From assembly GCA_964500205.1 (NCBI GenBank), contig CAZCNS010000016.1, positions 19,967 through 83,966 on the forward strand: a stretch of DNA of 64,000 nucleotides, read 5' to 3'. Of the stretch, positions 41,207-49,136 are shown piece after piece (position 1 is the stretch's first letter; the number at the start of each line of letters is the position of its first letter). The notes under the pieces were generated by a model, which saw only the letters and a list, made by a program, of their open reading frames with translations, was not told where the DNA came from and made no database searches. Made by a program: the position numbers and the translations under genes. Source of the DNA: UBA10329 sp964500205 (lineage in GTDB: Bacteria; Bacteroidota; Bacteroidia; UBA10329).

Positions 41207-43771
41207 TCAAAGTGAACTGTAGATGAATTTTACTTCCTCATCCAAACGGGCAACTGGAATTTTGTAATACCTGTCGTAGTTCGGGTGAATCACAACCAGA
41301 TACATCTGATTAACAGTCAATCCGTAGCGCGTTTCAAGTATGGTTCGATAGATATTCTGCTGAATGGAATATCTGTTGAAACTTGTATCATCTATGTGTT
41401 GCAGTCCACCAATTCCTTGCTGAAATCCATTCGTTGTGATTGGGGTTCCGTCATTAGGGTTGATCAGCTTCTTGCTCCGTTTCCAATCGTATAGATCAAA
41501 ACCATTTCCATTCCTGACAATCAGGTCAATTGTTCCAGCAATAGACTTCCGCTCATCAAACACTCGCCACTCGGTGTGAAAAGGTTCCAGATTTCTATGT
41601 TCTTCAACGAACTGCTGAAACAACCGGAATTCCTCGGGCTGTTCGTAGGGCTTCTGTAAATAGAATTTCTCAATCTGCTCGTGTAGGAAAGTGCCTGCTC
41701 TTGAAGCAGCATCACCGCTATCCTTATACCCGTTTGCAATCTGAGTTGCCACTTTTTGAATGTTCTCCTCGGTCAGTTCTCCTCCTTCTTGCTGTATTCT
41801 TTCAATTGCTTTCCTTCTCGACCAATACTCAGCGTCAAATTCTGGAAAGAATCTGGAGACTATCGTGCTAACGGACTGCATAGTCACTCCGTCAACTTTA
41901 TAGATGTGAGGTTCAGCGTAGAAGCGAATTCTCTTGTCTCTAGGATGCTCTTCTCCAGTCTTCGTAGAAACTTCAGGCGTACCAAGTGAACGAGCATATA
42001 CTTCAGCCTCCTCGTTTTTCTCCTGCTCATTCAGGCCCCTATCGTTTCGTTCAGGTTCATCTGGTGTTATTCTGAAGGCGTGTTGCAGATACTCTTCACG
42101 CCAACCTCTGATTTCAACACCATTTTCATTCGACCATTTTTTGCTTTCCCATTTCTGGGCTTGAAGCAGATCCCATTGATTTTCTGTGATAGGATCCTCT
42201 ACGTCCTGTAAATCTGAGGGGATTTGAAAAGAGGGGTTGATTGCCTTTAAGTATTTTGCAATGAACGCCAAACATTCATTTTCCTGCTGATGAACTTGGT
42301 ACTCAGTGAACCGAATTACCACCCAACCTCTTTCGATGAAATAGATGTCCCGCAGATCATCCTCTCCAATACAGTGCGTGGCTTGCCGAGTAATTCCTGC
42401 ATAAGGTTCATCTATCTCAATGTCGATGCGGATGTTCAGCCCTGAGGACTCATCAATAATCGCTATGTCAGGTTCATAGGCACGTGTGTCCTCACCCGTT
42501 ACCAGACGAACTGTTCCTGATACAATGAACTGATTTCCAAAGTACGAGCGTATGCTATTCTCAAAACTTACATCCTTGTGCCCTCTTCTTTTCGTTGCGC
42601 CTTCTCTGTGCGACCTGACTATGCAACCCTTGGCTGGAGTTATGGCAACTGGATATTTCCAAGGGAATTCCTGTTCATAACGAGTGGGCACTGAGTACTG
42701 TGTGAAACGTTTATCTTCTTCTGAGGGGGTGTCTTTACTTTGAGTCGTAGGTGTCTCAAGTTTCGGGAAACTCCATTCAACGATGGTCTCATTGGTAGTT
42801 CCCAACGCTTTGCTACCTGCTTCGCCTAACCTTACTAGAATGGTGTCTCCAACAGCAGGAGACTCCTGACCGTCCAACACATGGATGGACAGTGTAGTTG
42901 GACCGAAGCTCGCATCACCGTTGAGGGCCTTCTCGTATTCACCGTTATTGAAGGCTTTAACAGCAAAAGCGGCCTGACGCTCGGTCAATGCTGCAAGGTT
43001 GACGATTCGGTACTTATCACCATCATCATTGGTAAGCAGGTCACTCACGTCAATAACTTTGATTCCCCTCGCTGCAGTATTCGGCTTCAGGACAACACGT
43101 TTCCGCAAAGTTGCAACGGCTTCCTTCCTGTTTTCCTGTTTTCCTCTCTCTTCTTCTTTTCTCTTCTCTTCCTCAGCTTCTTTGGCAATGCGCTCTTCGT
43201 CTATACGTTGAGCTTTAGCGGATGCTTCCTGCTCTCTGCGGATATGCTCCTCTTCAGCGGCCTTCGCTTCGGCTTCCTTCCTGAGTCTCTTTTCCTCCCT
43301 GAGTTTTTCCATATCATACTGCTTCGAGTCGTATGAATCTGGGATAATGGATTCACATTCAATTAGTATGCTTACGTAAATATTACTAATCTTGACTATC
43401 AGCTTCTTTGACCAAGGCCAGTAGCTTTTCCTGATTTTCACATCCTTACTATCATAAGGGTCTCTCTCACTTTTTATCTCCCTTAATTTAGACACTCCTT
43501 TCAATATGAAAGAACCCTTGCTGCGTATTATAGTATGGGGGTGCTTCAGGCGATAATGGCCCACCCGCTCTCCATTCTCGTAGATTGGTTTGTTTCTGAA
43601 CTCTGATGTACTGTTGTACAGGATTTTGACTTCAGTATCTGAAATCCTTTGGTACTCATATATCGCGTTTCGTGTGCCACAAAAAAAGCCTCCTCCCTCA
43701 CGAAATTTCTCATTGAAATCTGTATCCGGGTGGTCGGAAAAATATTTACTGATCAATTCACGTCCATACAT
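41207..43771 (-). CDS. Large protein with two PD-(D/E)XK nuclease domains
   Basis: This 854-residue protein appears modular. Residues 1-150 are an unrecognised N-terminal domain; 150-225 form a highly charged coiled coil (KLREEKRLRKEAEAKAAEEE); 230-340 another unknown domain. Residues ~400-515 look like a Vsr/DUF559-type nuclease: Glu404 in SFENSIRSYF, YEPDIAII (Asp435), IDIEIDEPYAG (Glu452) and DDLRDIYFIERGWVVIRFTE. Residues ~615-854 look like a RecB/Cas4-type nuclease: AGTFLHEQIE (His697), IAGTIDLIV (Asp749), FDLYDWKRSK (Asp762, Lys764) and IQQNIYRTIL. No helicase or ATPase motif is present. Cleavage of foreign or damaged DNA is plausible. A small gene (43843-44214) lies just upstream on the same strand. 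Confidence 0.75.
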   Translation of the reverse strand: MYGRELISKYFSDHPDTDFNEKFREGGGFFCGTRNAIYEYQRISDTEVKILYNSTSEFRNKPIYENGERVGHYRLKHPHTIIRSKGSFILKGVSKLREIKSERDPYDSKDVKIRKSYWPWSKKLIVKISNIYVSILIECESIIPDSYDSKQYDMEKLREEKRLRKEAEAKAAEEEHIRREQEASAKAQRIDEERIAKEAEEEKRKEEERGKQENRKEAVATLRKRVVLKPNTAARGIKVIDVSDLLTNDDGDKYRIVNLAALTERQAAFAVKAFNNGEYEKALNGDASFGPTTLSIHVLDGQESPAVGDTILVRLGEAGSKALGTTNETIVEWSFPKLETPTTQSKDTPSEEDKRFTQYSVPTRYEQEFPWKYPVAITPAKGCIVRSHREGATKRRGHKDVSFENSIRSYFGNQFIVSGTVRLVTGEDTRAYEPDIAIIDESSGLNIRIDIEIDEPYAGITRQATHCIGEDDLRDIYFIERGWVVIRFTEYQVHQQENECLAFIAKYLKAINPSFQIPSDLQDVEDPITENQWDLLQAQKWESKKWSNENGVEIRGWREEYLQHAFRITPDEPERNDRGLNEQEKNEEAEVYARSLGTPEVSTKTGEEHPRDKRIRFYAEPHIYKVDGVTMQSVSTIVSRFFPEFDAEYWSRRKAIERIQQEGGELTEENIQKVATQIANGYKDSGDAASRAGTFLHEQIEKFYLQKPYEQPEEFRLFQQFVEEHRNLEPFHTEWRVFDERKSIAGTIDLIVRNGNGFDLYDWKRSKKLINPNDGTPITTNGFQQGIGGLQHIDDTSFNRYSIQQNIYRTILETRYGLTVNQMYLVVIHPNYDRYYKIPVARLDEEVKFIYSSL

Positions 43772-43842
43772 GTCTGTTCGTGGTTTTCTGGTTGGTATTT
43801 GTCAATATGGCCTATAGCTTCACTCTCATCATACTACGGGTA

Positions 43843-44214
43843 TCAATTCTTTGAGAGTTTTTCGTTTAACCATTCTCTAAGTTTAATTTCCTTTTTCGTC
43901 TGTTTAGGTCTGAATTTTTCACCAAACAATTCAGTCATTTCGGCATACTCAGATTTTCCATATCGGAGGTGGAATCCCTTTGCATCTTCGTAAGCATATA
44001 TACTGGCTCTGCCGTGGTCATCGATTGCAATTTCACCATCAAGAATGCGCTCAAATGTTTTTTGTCCAACTCGCATATTTACAACCGTTCCATCGCTTCG
44101 CGTAATCATAGCAACTGCTTTCAGATTCTCTATGATTCTGACGTCTATTGCCAGAATAGACCCCTCTCTCAAAAGGCGCTCAACCGAAACCCCTACAATC
44201 GTATCGCTCTCCAT
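43843..44214 (-). CDS. Small protein upstream of the dual-nuclease gene
   Basis: The 123-residue product is soluble and charged, with an N-terminal beta-rich part (VGVSVERLLREGSILAIDVR, LKAVAMITRSDGTVVNMRVG) and a basic C-terminal helix (KQTKKEIKLREWLNEKLSKN). I do not recognise the family and see no catalytic motif. It is co-oriented with the nuclease gene, with a 71-bp gap, so the pair could form one transcript. The small partner could be an accessory or inhibitor, but this is inference from order only. To its left, on the far side of the promoter region, begins the 164-bp repeat array. Confidence 0.6.
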   Translation of the reverse strand: MESDTIVGVSVERLLREGSILAIDVRIIENLKAVAMITRSDGTVVNMRVGQKTFERILDGEIAIDDHGRASIYAYEDAKGFHLRYGKSEYAEMTELFGEKFRPKQTKKEIKLREWLNEKLSKN

Positions 44215-44396
44215 ATCAAAGTGCTTTTACGTCACTCTGTAAAACAACGAATAAAGCTGTGAATGGGGTGGTAAAGACAAACTGGGCGCAGGTGTAGGTT
44301 TTCCAATTTCCTTAACGCCATTTCTCCCCTACGCCTGTTCGGTTGACATCCGCGCACCCGTTGGCGCAGTTACTCTCAGCGGAAGCTGTGTGCCGT

Positions 44397-45415
44397 TATG
44401 GTGAGCCGCGATGCATCGCGTCTTTACGGGGGTGGCGTGGAGGAGGGACGGGTTGGACATTGGGGACATGGGTGCTGCCATAGGTTCGCCCCTCTGGGGC
44501 TTGGATTCTTTGGCGTGTCTTTGGCTACCAAAGGTTCGCCCCGATGGGGCTGGATGCCGGTAAGGTGAGACGCCATGCATCGCGTCTTTACGGGGGTGGC
44601 GTGGAGGAGGGACGGGTTGGACATTGGGGACATGGGTGCTGCCATAGGTTCGCCCCTCTGGGGCTTGGATTCTTTGGCGTGTCTTTGGCTACCAAAGGTT
44701 CGCCCCGATGGGGCTGGATGCCGGTAAGGTGAGACGCCATGCATCGCGTCTTTACGGGGGTGGCGTGGAGGAGGGACGGGTTGGACATTGGGGACATGGG
44801 TGCTGCCATAGGTTCGCCCCTCTGGGGCTTGGATTCTTTGGCGTGTCTTTGGCTACCAAAGGTTCGCCCCGATGGGGCTGGATGCCGGTAAGGTGAGACG
44901 CCATGCATCGCGTCTTTACGGGGGTGGCGTGGAGGAGGGACGGGTTGGACATTGGGGACATGGGTGCTGCCATAGGTTCGCCCCTCTGGGGCTTGGATTC
45001 TTTGGCGTGTCTTTGGCTACCAAAGGTTCGCCCCGATGGGGCTTTAAGGTCGTTGGGGACATGTGTGCTACTACCAAAGGTTCGCCCCGATGGGGCTGGG
45101 TGCCGATGTGGTGAACCGCGATGCATTGCGTCTCTACGGGGGTGGTGTGGAGGAGGGTCGGGTTGGACATTGGGGACATGTGTGCCGCCATAGGTTCGCC
45201 CCGATGGGGCTTGGATTCTTTGGCGTGTCTTTGGCTACCAAAGGTTCGCCCCGATGGGGCTTGGTGCCGATGCGGTGAGCCGCGATGCATCGCGTCTTTA
45301 CGGGGGTGGTGTGGAGGAGGGACGGGTTGGACATTGGGGACATGGGTGCTGCCATAGGTTCGCCCCTCTGGGGCTTGGATTCTTTGGCGTGTCTTTGGCT
45401 ACCAAAGGTTCGCAC
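44397..45415. repeat. 164-bp tandem repeat array rich in palindromes
   Basis: Six units, with reference point TCTTTACGGG at 44421, 44585, 44749, 44913, 45131 (TCTCTACGGG) and 45295; spacing is 164 bp except for one 218-bp step caused by an extra 54-bp block. Units 1-4 are nearly identical. Each holds the palindrome CGCGATGCATCGCG or a variant, and two hairpins of the type GCCCCGATGGGGC or GCCCCTCTGGGGC. Open frames on both strands are by-products: 164 is not divisible by three, so frames rotate between units. Confidence 0.9.
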
Positions 45416-45431
45416 CAACGGCTCCGTGTCT

Positions 45432-45474
45432 ATCTGCCGCTTCTCCACCGATACCTCCTTCACGCGGATGCGCA
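45432..45474. repeat. Left copy of 43-bp repeat bracketing the relBE-like module
   Basis: This 43-bp segment matches 46118-46160 with three mismatches. In the minus-strand frame it encodes RIRVKEVSVEKRQID, matching the C-terminus of the RNase R-like fragment on the other side of the module. Confidence 0.8.
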
Positions 45475-45523
45475 GCCAATTCGGAAAAGCTGTAAATTTG
45501 TCTTGCTACTGAAGAGCAGTACC

Positions 45524-45751
45524 ATGACAACGCTGACAGTGAAAATCAATGAGCAGACTAAGGCCGGCAGTGAGCTGATGTCCCTGCTCAACGCTTTCGC
45601 CAAGAGGGCGGGCGTGAAGGTTGTGAGAAGTGAAGAGGAGGAAAGCCCCTACGCCCCGGAGTTCGTGAAAATGGTTCTGGATGCGGCCAAGAGGGGCGAC
45701 TATACAGAAGTTGACCCGAATGACATATGGGCAAGTATAGGGTCAAAATAG
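45524..45751 (+). CDS. Antitoxin of a RelE/YoeB-type module
   Basis: A longer frame is open through the repeats upstream; the ATG at 45524 gives 75 residues (MTTLTVKINEQTKAGSELMS). The N-terminal half has the beta-strand plus helix layout of small ribbon-helix or DUF2683-type antitoxins, and the C-terminal part is acidic (EEEESPYAPEFVKMVLDAAK, then YTEVDPNDIWASI), a typical toxin-wrapping tail. It overlaps the toxin gene by 25 bp, as in many relBE-like pairs. Family is assigned largely from size, layout and partner. Confidence 0.8.
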   Translation: MTTLTVKINEQTKAGSELMSLLNAFAKRAGVKVVRSEEEESPYAPEFVKMVLDAAKRGDYTEVDPNDIWASIGSK

Positions 45752-46008
45752 AGAGGCTGGCCCAGACGCATCTGGAAATGCACAGGAAGTCGGGCAATAA
45801 GGCTTCGATTTCAAAGATTGCCACAATTTTCAGGGAACTGGAAGAACACCCCTATACAGGCACAGGGCAACCTGAACAATTGAAATATGACCTGAGCGGA
45901 TTCTGGTCGCGCAGAATCAACCGCAAAGACCGCCTGATTTATAGGGTTCATGCAGACATTGTGACGGTTGAGGTCATTTCTGCCATGGGACATTATTCGG
46001 ATAAGTGA
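45727..46008 (+). CDS. RelE/YoeB (Txe)-family mRNA interferase toxin
   Basis: The 93-residue protein has the Txe/YoeB features: LAQTHLEMHRKSGNKASISK at the start, IFRELEEHPYTGTGQPEQLK, then GFWSRRINRKDRLIYRVHAD with the catalytic Arg cluster, and a C-terminal VISAMGHYSDK with the expected His-Tyr. Such toxins cut mRNA in the ribosomal A site. It overlaps its antitoxin gene by 25 bp. The pair lies between two copies of a 43-bp segment from an RNase R-like gene, so the module appears to be an insertion. Confidence 0.92.
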   Translation: MGKYRVKIERLAQTHLEMHRKSGNKASISKIATIFRELEEHPYTGTGQPEQLKYDLSGFWSRRINRKDRLIYRVHADIVTVEVISAMGHYSDK

Positions 46009-46095
46009 GGAGGATTCTACGCTCTTTAATACTCTTGCCGCGTGTGTCCTGATTGCTGACTTCCCTTTCTGTTGTCGGCTTGAAATGCGCAAGAC

Positions 46096-46270
46096 TCACC
46101 CCAACATCACCAGATCGATCTGCCGTTTCTCCACCAAGACCTCCTTCACGCGGATGCGCACCTCATCGCCCAGACGGTACTCGTTGCCCGTGGTGAGACC
46201 CGTCACGGTCATCTTGCCCCGGCAAAGCGAAAGCTGTGGAAATCGTCCGAGAGGTCGCGCAGGCGGAAGG
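46096..46270 (-). pseudogene. rnr: RNase R-like 3' end remnant
   Basis: The minus strand encodes NEYRLGDEVRIRVKEVLVEK followed by RQIDLVMLG and a stop, matching the end of an RNase R/II C-terminal S1 domain (YRLGDxVxxRVxxxxxxxRQID). Just upstream the frame shifts: FRLRDLSDDFHSFRF is readable in another frame and then a TGA. No catalytic RNB domain is present nearby, so only the tail survives. Its last 43 bp of the conserved part (46118-46160) are duplicated at 45432 on the other side of the toxin-antitoxin pair. The match to RNase R is by motif and could be another S1-domain protein. Confidence 0.6.
46118..46160. repeat. Right copy of 43-bp repeat
   Basis: Direct repeat partner of 45432-45474, with three mismatches, lying within the RNase R-like remnant. 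Confidence 0.8.
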
Positions 46271-46534
46271 CCTGCGCGAGCAAGGCGCGTCTTCCCTCGT
46301 TCGTTCTATTCCTAACCGGCCTCTCCTGAGCTTACCGAGGTGTTCCATCCCCCTCAACCCGAACGCCTTCTCAAATAAACCCCGCAGCCCAGCAGGCTGA
46401 GGCCCATGAGCAGGAAAGTGAGGTGAAGCGGAGGGTAGAACATCTGCAACCCCTTTCACCCCTGCCCCCTGTCCCATCACCGCAAGCGCAGCCCTTCTAA
46501 TGCGGAAGTGGTAACTTCGTCCGTTGTTCCGCCC
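46271..46534. other. Degraded non-coding stretch
   Basis: About 265 bp between the RNase R-like remnant and the MNT gene. On the minus strand a short hydrophobic frame around 46369-46443 (MFYPPLHLTFLLMGLSLLGC, then stop after RRRSG) could be the tail of a lost membrane protein. Nothing else is recognised. Confidence 0.35.
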
Positions 46535-46855
46535 ATGCAAAAGACCAAGATCCATCCGTCCGTGCAGCGCTGCATGCCGCAGGTGGCCGAACTGTTGAAA
46601 CGCCACAGGATAGAGCGGGCCTACCTGTTCGGGTCGGTGCTCACCGACAGTTTCAACGAGAACAGCGATGTCGATTTTCTGGTGGACATTCAGCCCGACC
46701 TCGACCCCGTGGAGGCCGGAGGGCATCTCTGGGACTTGACATACGCGCTGGAGGACCTGCTGCAACGCCATGTGGACCTCATCACCCAGCGTTCGCTGCG
46801 CAATCCCGTCCTCATTGAGGAACTGAACGCAACAAAATTCCCCGTCTATGGATAA
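46535..46855 (+). CDS. MNT-family nucleotidyltransferase (antitoxin of MNT-HEPN pair)
   Basis: The ATG at 46535 gives 106 residues (an in-frame GTG at 46508 is possible). AYLFGSVLTDSFNENSDVDF contains the GSx10DxD nucleotidyltransferase signature, and the last catalytic Asp is in HVDLIT. In MNT-HEPN modules this protein adds AMP to the HEPN toxin and so silences it. It overlaps the HEPN gene by 8 bp. The arrangement and motif match the MntA/HepT type well, while actual activity is not shown. Confidence 0.92.
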   Translation: MQKTKIHPSVQRCMPQVAELLKRHRIERAYLFGSVLTDSFNENSDVDFLVDIQPDLDPVEAGGHLWDLTYALEDLLQRHVDLITQRSLRNPVLIEELNATKFPVYG

Positions 46856-47159
46856 GCAGGTCAGCAAGTGGCTGCATGATGTTGTGCTCTGTATCGGGAA
46901 CATCGAGAGCTATATCGGTGAGAAGAAGGTGTTTGCCGAGTATGACAGTAACATGCTCCTGCAAGATGCGACCGAGCGCAACCTGATCACCATCGGTGAG
47001 GCGATGGCCCTGATTCTGAAAAAGTCACGGGACATACCCATCACCAATGCGCGCAGAATCGTGGATGCCCGCAACAGGCTCGCGCATGGCTACGATGACA
47101 TCGAATCGACCCAGGTCTGGAACATCATCATCAATCACCTGCCTGTACTGAAATCTTAG
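46848..47159 (+). CDS. HEPN-domain RNase toxin (HepT-like)
   Basis: The 103-residue all-helical protein contains ARNRLAHGYDDIE with the RxxxxH-type motif (Arg-Asn-Arg-Leu-Ala-His-Gly-Tyr), the catalytic site of HEPN RNases and the Tyr that MntA-type partners AMPylate. DATERNLITIGEAMALILKK is the family's central helix. It is translationally overlapped with the MNT gene (8 bp). The module lies next to other mobile-looking modules and just before a second copy of the 164-bp repeat unit. Confidence 0.92.
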   Translation: MDKQVSKWLHDVVLCIGNIESYIGEKKVFAEYDSNMLLQDATERNLITIGEAMALILKKSRDIPITNARRIVDARNRLAHGYDDIESTQVWNIIINHLPVLKS

Positions 47160-47640
47160 GTGGAAGCATTGTTGGAGGAGGGGCTTCGATAATCTCACCG
47201 CCCACCCTTCCTCCTATCGCCTACACGGTTCACATTCGGACACCTGCAAACGCAGCCGCTCTGAGGCGCGGCTTGGTGCAGGTAGGGTGAGCCGCGATGC
47301 ATCGCGTCTTTACGGGGGTGGTGTGGAGGAGGGACGGGTTGGACATTGGGGACATGGGTGCTGCCATAGGTTCGCCCCTCTGGGGCTTGGATTCTTTGGC
47401 GTGTCTTTGGCTACCAAAGGTTCGCCCCGATGGGGCTTTAAGGTCGTTGGGGACATGTGTGCTACTACCATAGGTTCGCCCCGATGGGGCTGGGTGCCGT
47501 TATGTTGAGACGCGATAAATCGCGTCTCTACGGGGTGGGGCATGGATAGGGTTGTGTTGTGGGGTCTTATCTGGGCGAGTTTGGAATGATACATGAGGCG
47601 CAGCATGGCAAAGGCGGGCATTTTCCATTTGATGCGGCAG
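47160..47640. repeat. Isolated copy of the 164-bp repeat unit and related palindromes
   Basis: From 47285 to 47490 the sequence repeats the unit of the 44397-45415 array, including the 54-bp block found there only once. It ends with GAGACGCGATAAATCGCGTCTC at 47505-47526, a near-perfect palindrome of the GAGACGCGAT(G)CATCGCGTCTC type. The MNT-HEPN pair and the relBE-like module are thus bracketed by copies of the same repeat family. No gene is seen. Confidence 0.75.
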
Positions 47641-47642
47641 GG

Positions 47643-47650
47643 TACTTTTG
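47643..47650 (+). promoter_or_regulatory. -7 box for lysA
   Basis: TACTTTTG matches TAnnTTTG, 20 bp before the chosen lysA ATG. TTTT at 47621-47624 lies 18 bp upstream, close to -33 spacing. Confidence 0.55.
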
Positions 47651-47670
47651 CGCCCCCAAAAACACCTACA

Positions 47671-48882
47671 ATGCAAAGCGAGACCCTGCTGGCGATGGCC
47701 GACAAGTACGGCACACCTTTATATGTGTATGATGCGGACAAGATGGCGGAGAACTACCGCAGCTTCGTGGCTTCGTTCCCTGTGAAGAAGCTGAAGGTGT
47801 ATTACGCCTGCAAGGCCAATACCAATGTAAGCATCCTGAAGCTGTTCAAGGCGCTGGGTGCGGGATTGGACTGCGTGAGCATCGGTGAGGTGCAGTTGGG
47901 GCTGATGGCAGGTTTCCCAGCGGGGGATATCATGTTCACCCCCAACAACATCTCTGAACAGGAATATGACGAGGCCATTGCCTTGGGCGTGAAGCTGAAC
48001 ATCGACAACCTGAACGCGCTGGAGTATGTGGGGCACAAGCATCCCGGCACACCTGTGTGCATCCGCATCAACCCGCACATGATGGCGGGCGGCAACCGCA
48101 AGATCTCGGTGGGCCACATCGACAGCAAGTTCGGTATCAGCATCCATCAAGTGCCACACATCAAGCGAGTGGTAAAGAGCCACGACATCCCGGTGGAGGG
48201 CATCCACGTACACACGGGGTCGGACATTCTGGACAGCAGCGTGTTCATCCGCGCCAGTGAACTCATCTTCTCGGTGGTCGAGGAGTTTCCCGAAGTGGAT
48301 TACATCGACTTCGGCAGCGGATTCAAGATCGCTTACAAAGAGGGCGACCTGTGTACGGACATCCCCGCGTTCGGCAGGGAGTTCAGCGCGGCATTCAACA
48401 CCTTCTGCGAGAAAATGGGCCGCGACTACACCCTCAAGTTCGAGCCGGGCAAGGTGCTGGTGAGCGATGCTGGCCATTTCCTTACCAAAGTGAACCTGGT
48501 GAAGCAGACCACCGCGTGCCTGTTCGCGGGGGTGAACTCGGGTTTCAACCACCTGATACGGCCCATGTTCTACGATGCGTACCATCACATCGAGAACATC
48601 AGCAACCCGGATGGTGACCGCAAGATCTATAATGTGGTGGGCTACATCTGCGAGTCGGACACCTTTGGCAGCGACCGCATGCTGAACGAGGTGCGCAAGG
48701 ACGACATCCTCTGCTTCCGCAATGCCGGAGCCTACTGTTTCGCCATGGCATCGAACTACAATTCTCGCGTGCGGCCTGCCGAGGTGCTGGTGCATCAGGG
48801 GCAGGATTTCCTCATCCGCACCGAGGAGACGCTGGAGGACCTGACCCGCAACATGGTGCAACCCGAGGACCTGGTCTTCTGA
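47671..48882 (+). CDS. lysA: Diaminopimelate decarboxylase
   Basis: The ATG at 47671, after a promoter box, gives 403 residues; an upstream ATG at 47593 lies before that box. The fold-type III PLP enzyme has the PLP Lys in KVYYACKANTNVSIL, HTGSDILDSSVF, the glycine-rich DYIDFGSGFKIAY and the active-site Cys in YICESDTFGSDRML. RNAGAYCFAMASNYNSR closes the site. It makes L-lysine from meso-diaminopimelate. The ALDH7-type dehydrogenase that follows acts on lysine degradation intermediates, an interesting pairing, although 254 bp and a promoter box separate them. Confidence 0.95.
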   Translation: MQSETLLAMADKYGTPLYVYDADKMAENYRSFVASFPVKKLKVYYACKANTNVSILKLFKALGAGLDCVSIGEVQLGLMAGFPAGDIMFTPNNISEQEYDEAIALGVKLNIDNLNALEYVGHKHPGTPVCIRINPHMMAGGNRKISVGHIDSKFGISIHQVPHIKRVVKSHDIPVEGIHVHTGSDILDSSVFIRASELIFSVVEEFPEVDYIDFGSGFKIAYKEGDLCTDIPAFGREFSAAFNTFCEKMGRDYTLKFEPGKVLVSDAGHFLTKVNLVKQTTACLFAGVNSGFNHLIRPMFYDAYHHIENISNPDGDRKIYNVVGYICESDTFGSDRMLNEVRKDDILCFRNAGAYCFAMASNYNSRVRPAEVLVHQGQDFLIRTEETLEDLTRNMVQPEDLVF

Positions 48883-49136
48883 CCCCCTTGAAATATGCGA
48901 TGACGCAAAGGGGCTGGCGCAGATGTTCGCCTCCCATCAGGTACATTCTTTCTTTGGTCGAAAAAAAATATCGACTCATCGTTGTACATGTCCGAAATCC
49001 ATTTACATTTGTCGTGTTCCAATTCCTGGTTTCGCCCCCATCGCTTGAAGCTTCGGCCGATACGGTGGGGGTTTCCTTTATCCGGTAGAAGGGATGGTAT
49101 CGCCCTAACTTTGCCGCATCAACCAAAACTGATACG
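48883..49136. other. Intergenic region before the ALDH gene
   Basis: About 254 bp. A GCCCCCATCG...CGGTGGGGG pairing around 49034-49071 could be a weak terminator for lysA, but its arms are imperfect. The -7 box at 49106-49113 lies near the right end. No gene is seen. Confidence 0.35.
49106..49113 (+). promoter_or_regulatory. -7 box for the ALDH gene
   Basis: TAACTTTG matches TAnnTTTG, 23 bp before the ATG at 49137. Confidence 0.5.

Noticed and set aside
44397..45415. Transposon or IS copies in the repeat array
   Set aside because: No transposase, terminal inverted repeat pair or target duplication could be seen; units are tandem and non-coding.
44329..45463. Series of ORFs on both strands across the 164-bp repeats (PSGRTFGSQRHAKESKPQRG- and GVEEGRVGHWGHGCCHRFAP-like proteins)
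   Set aside because: The 164-bp period is not divisible by three, so frames rotate from unit to unit; both strands are equally open, and the sequence is palindromic and GC-rich. These are by-products of the repeats.
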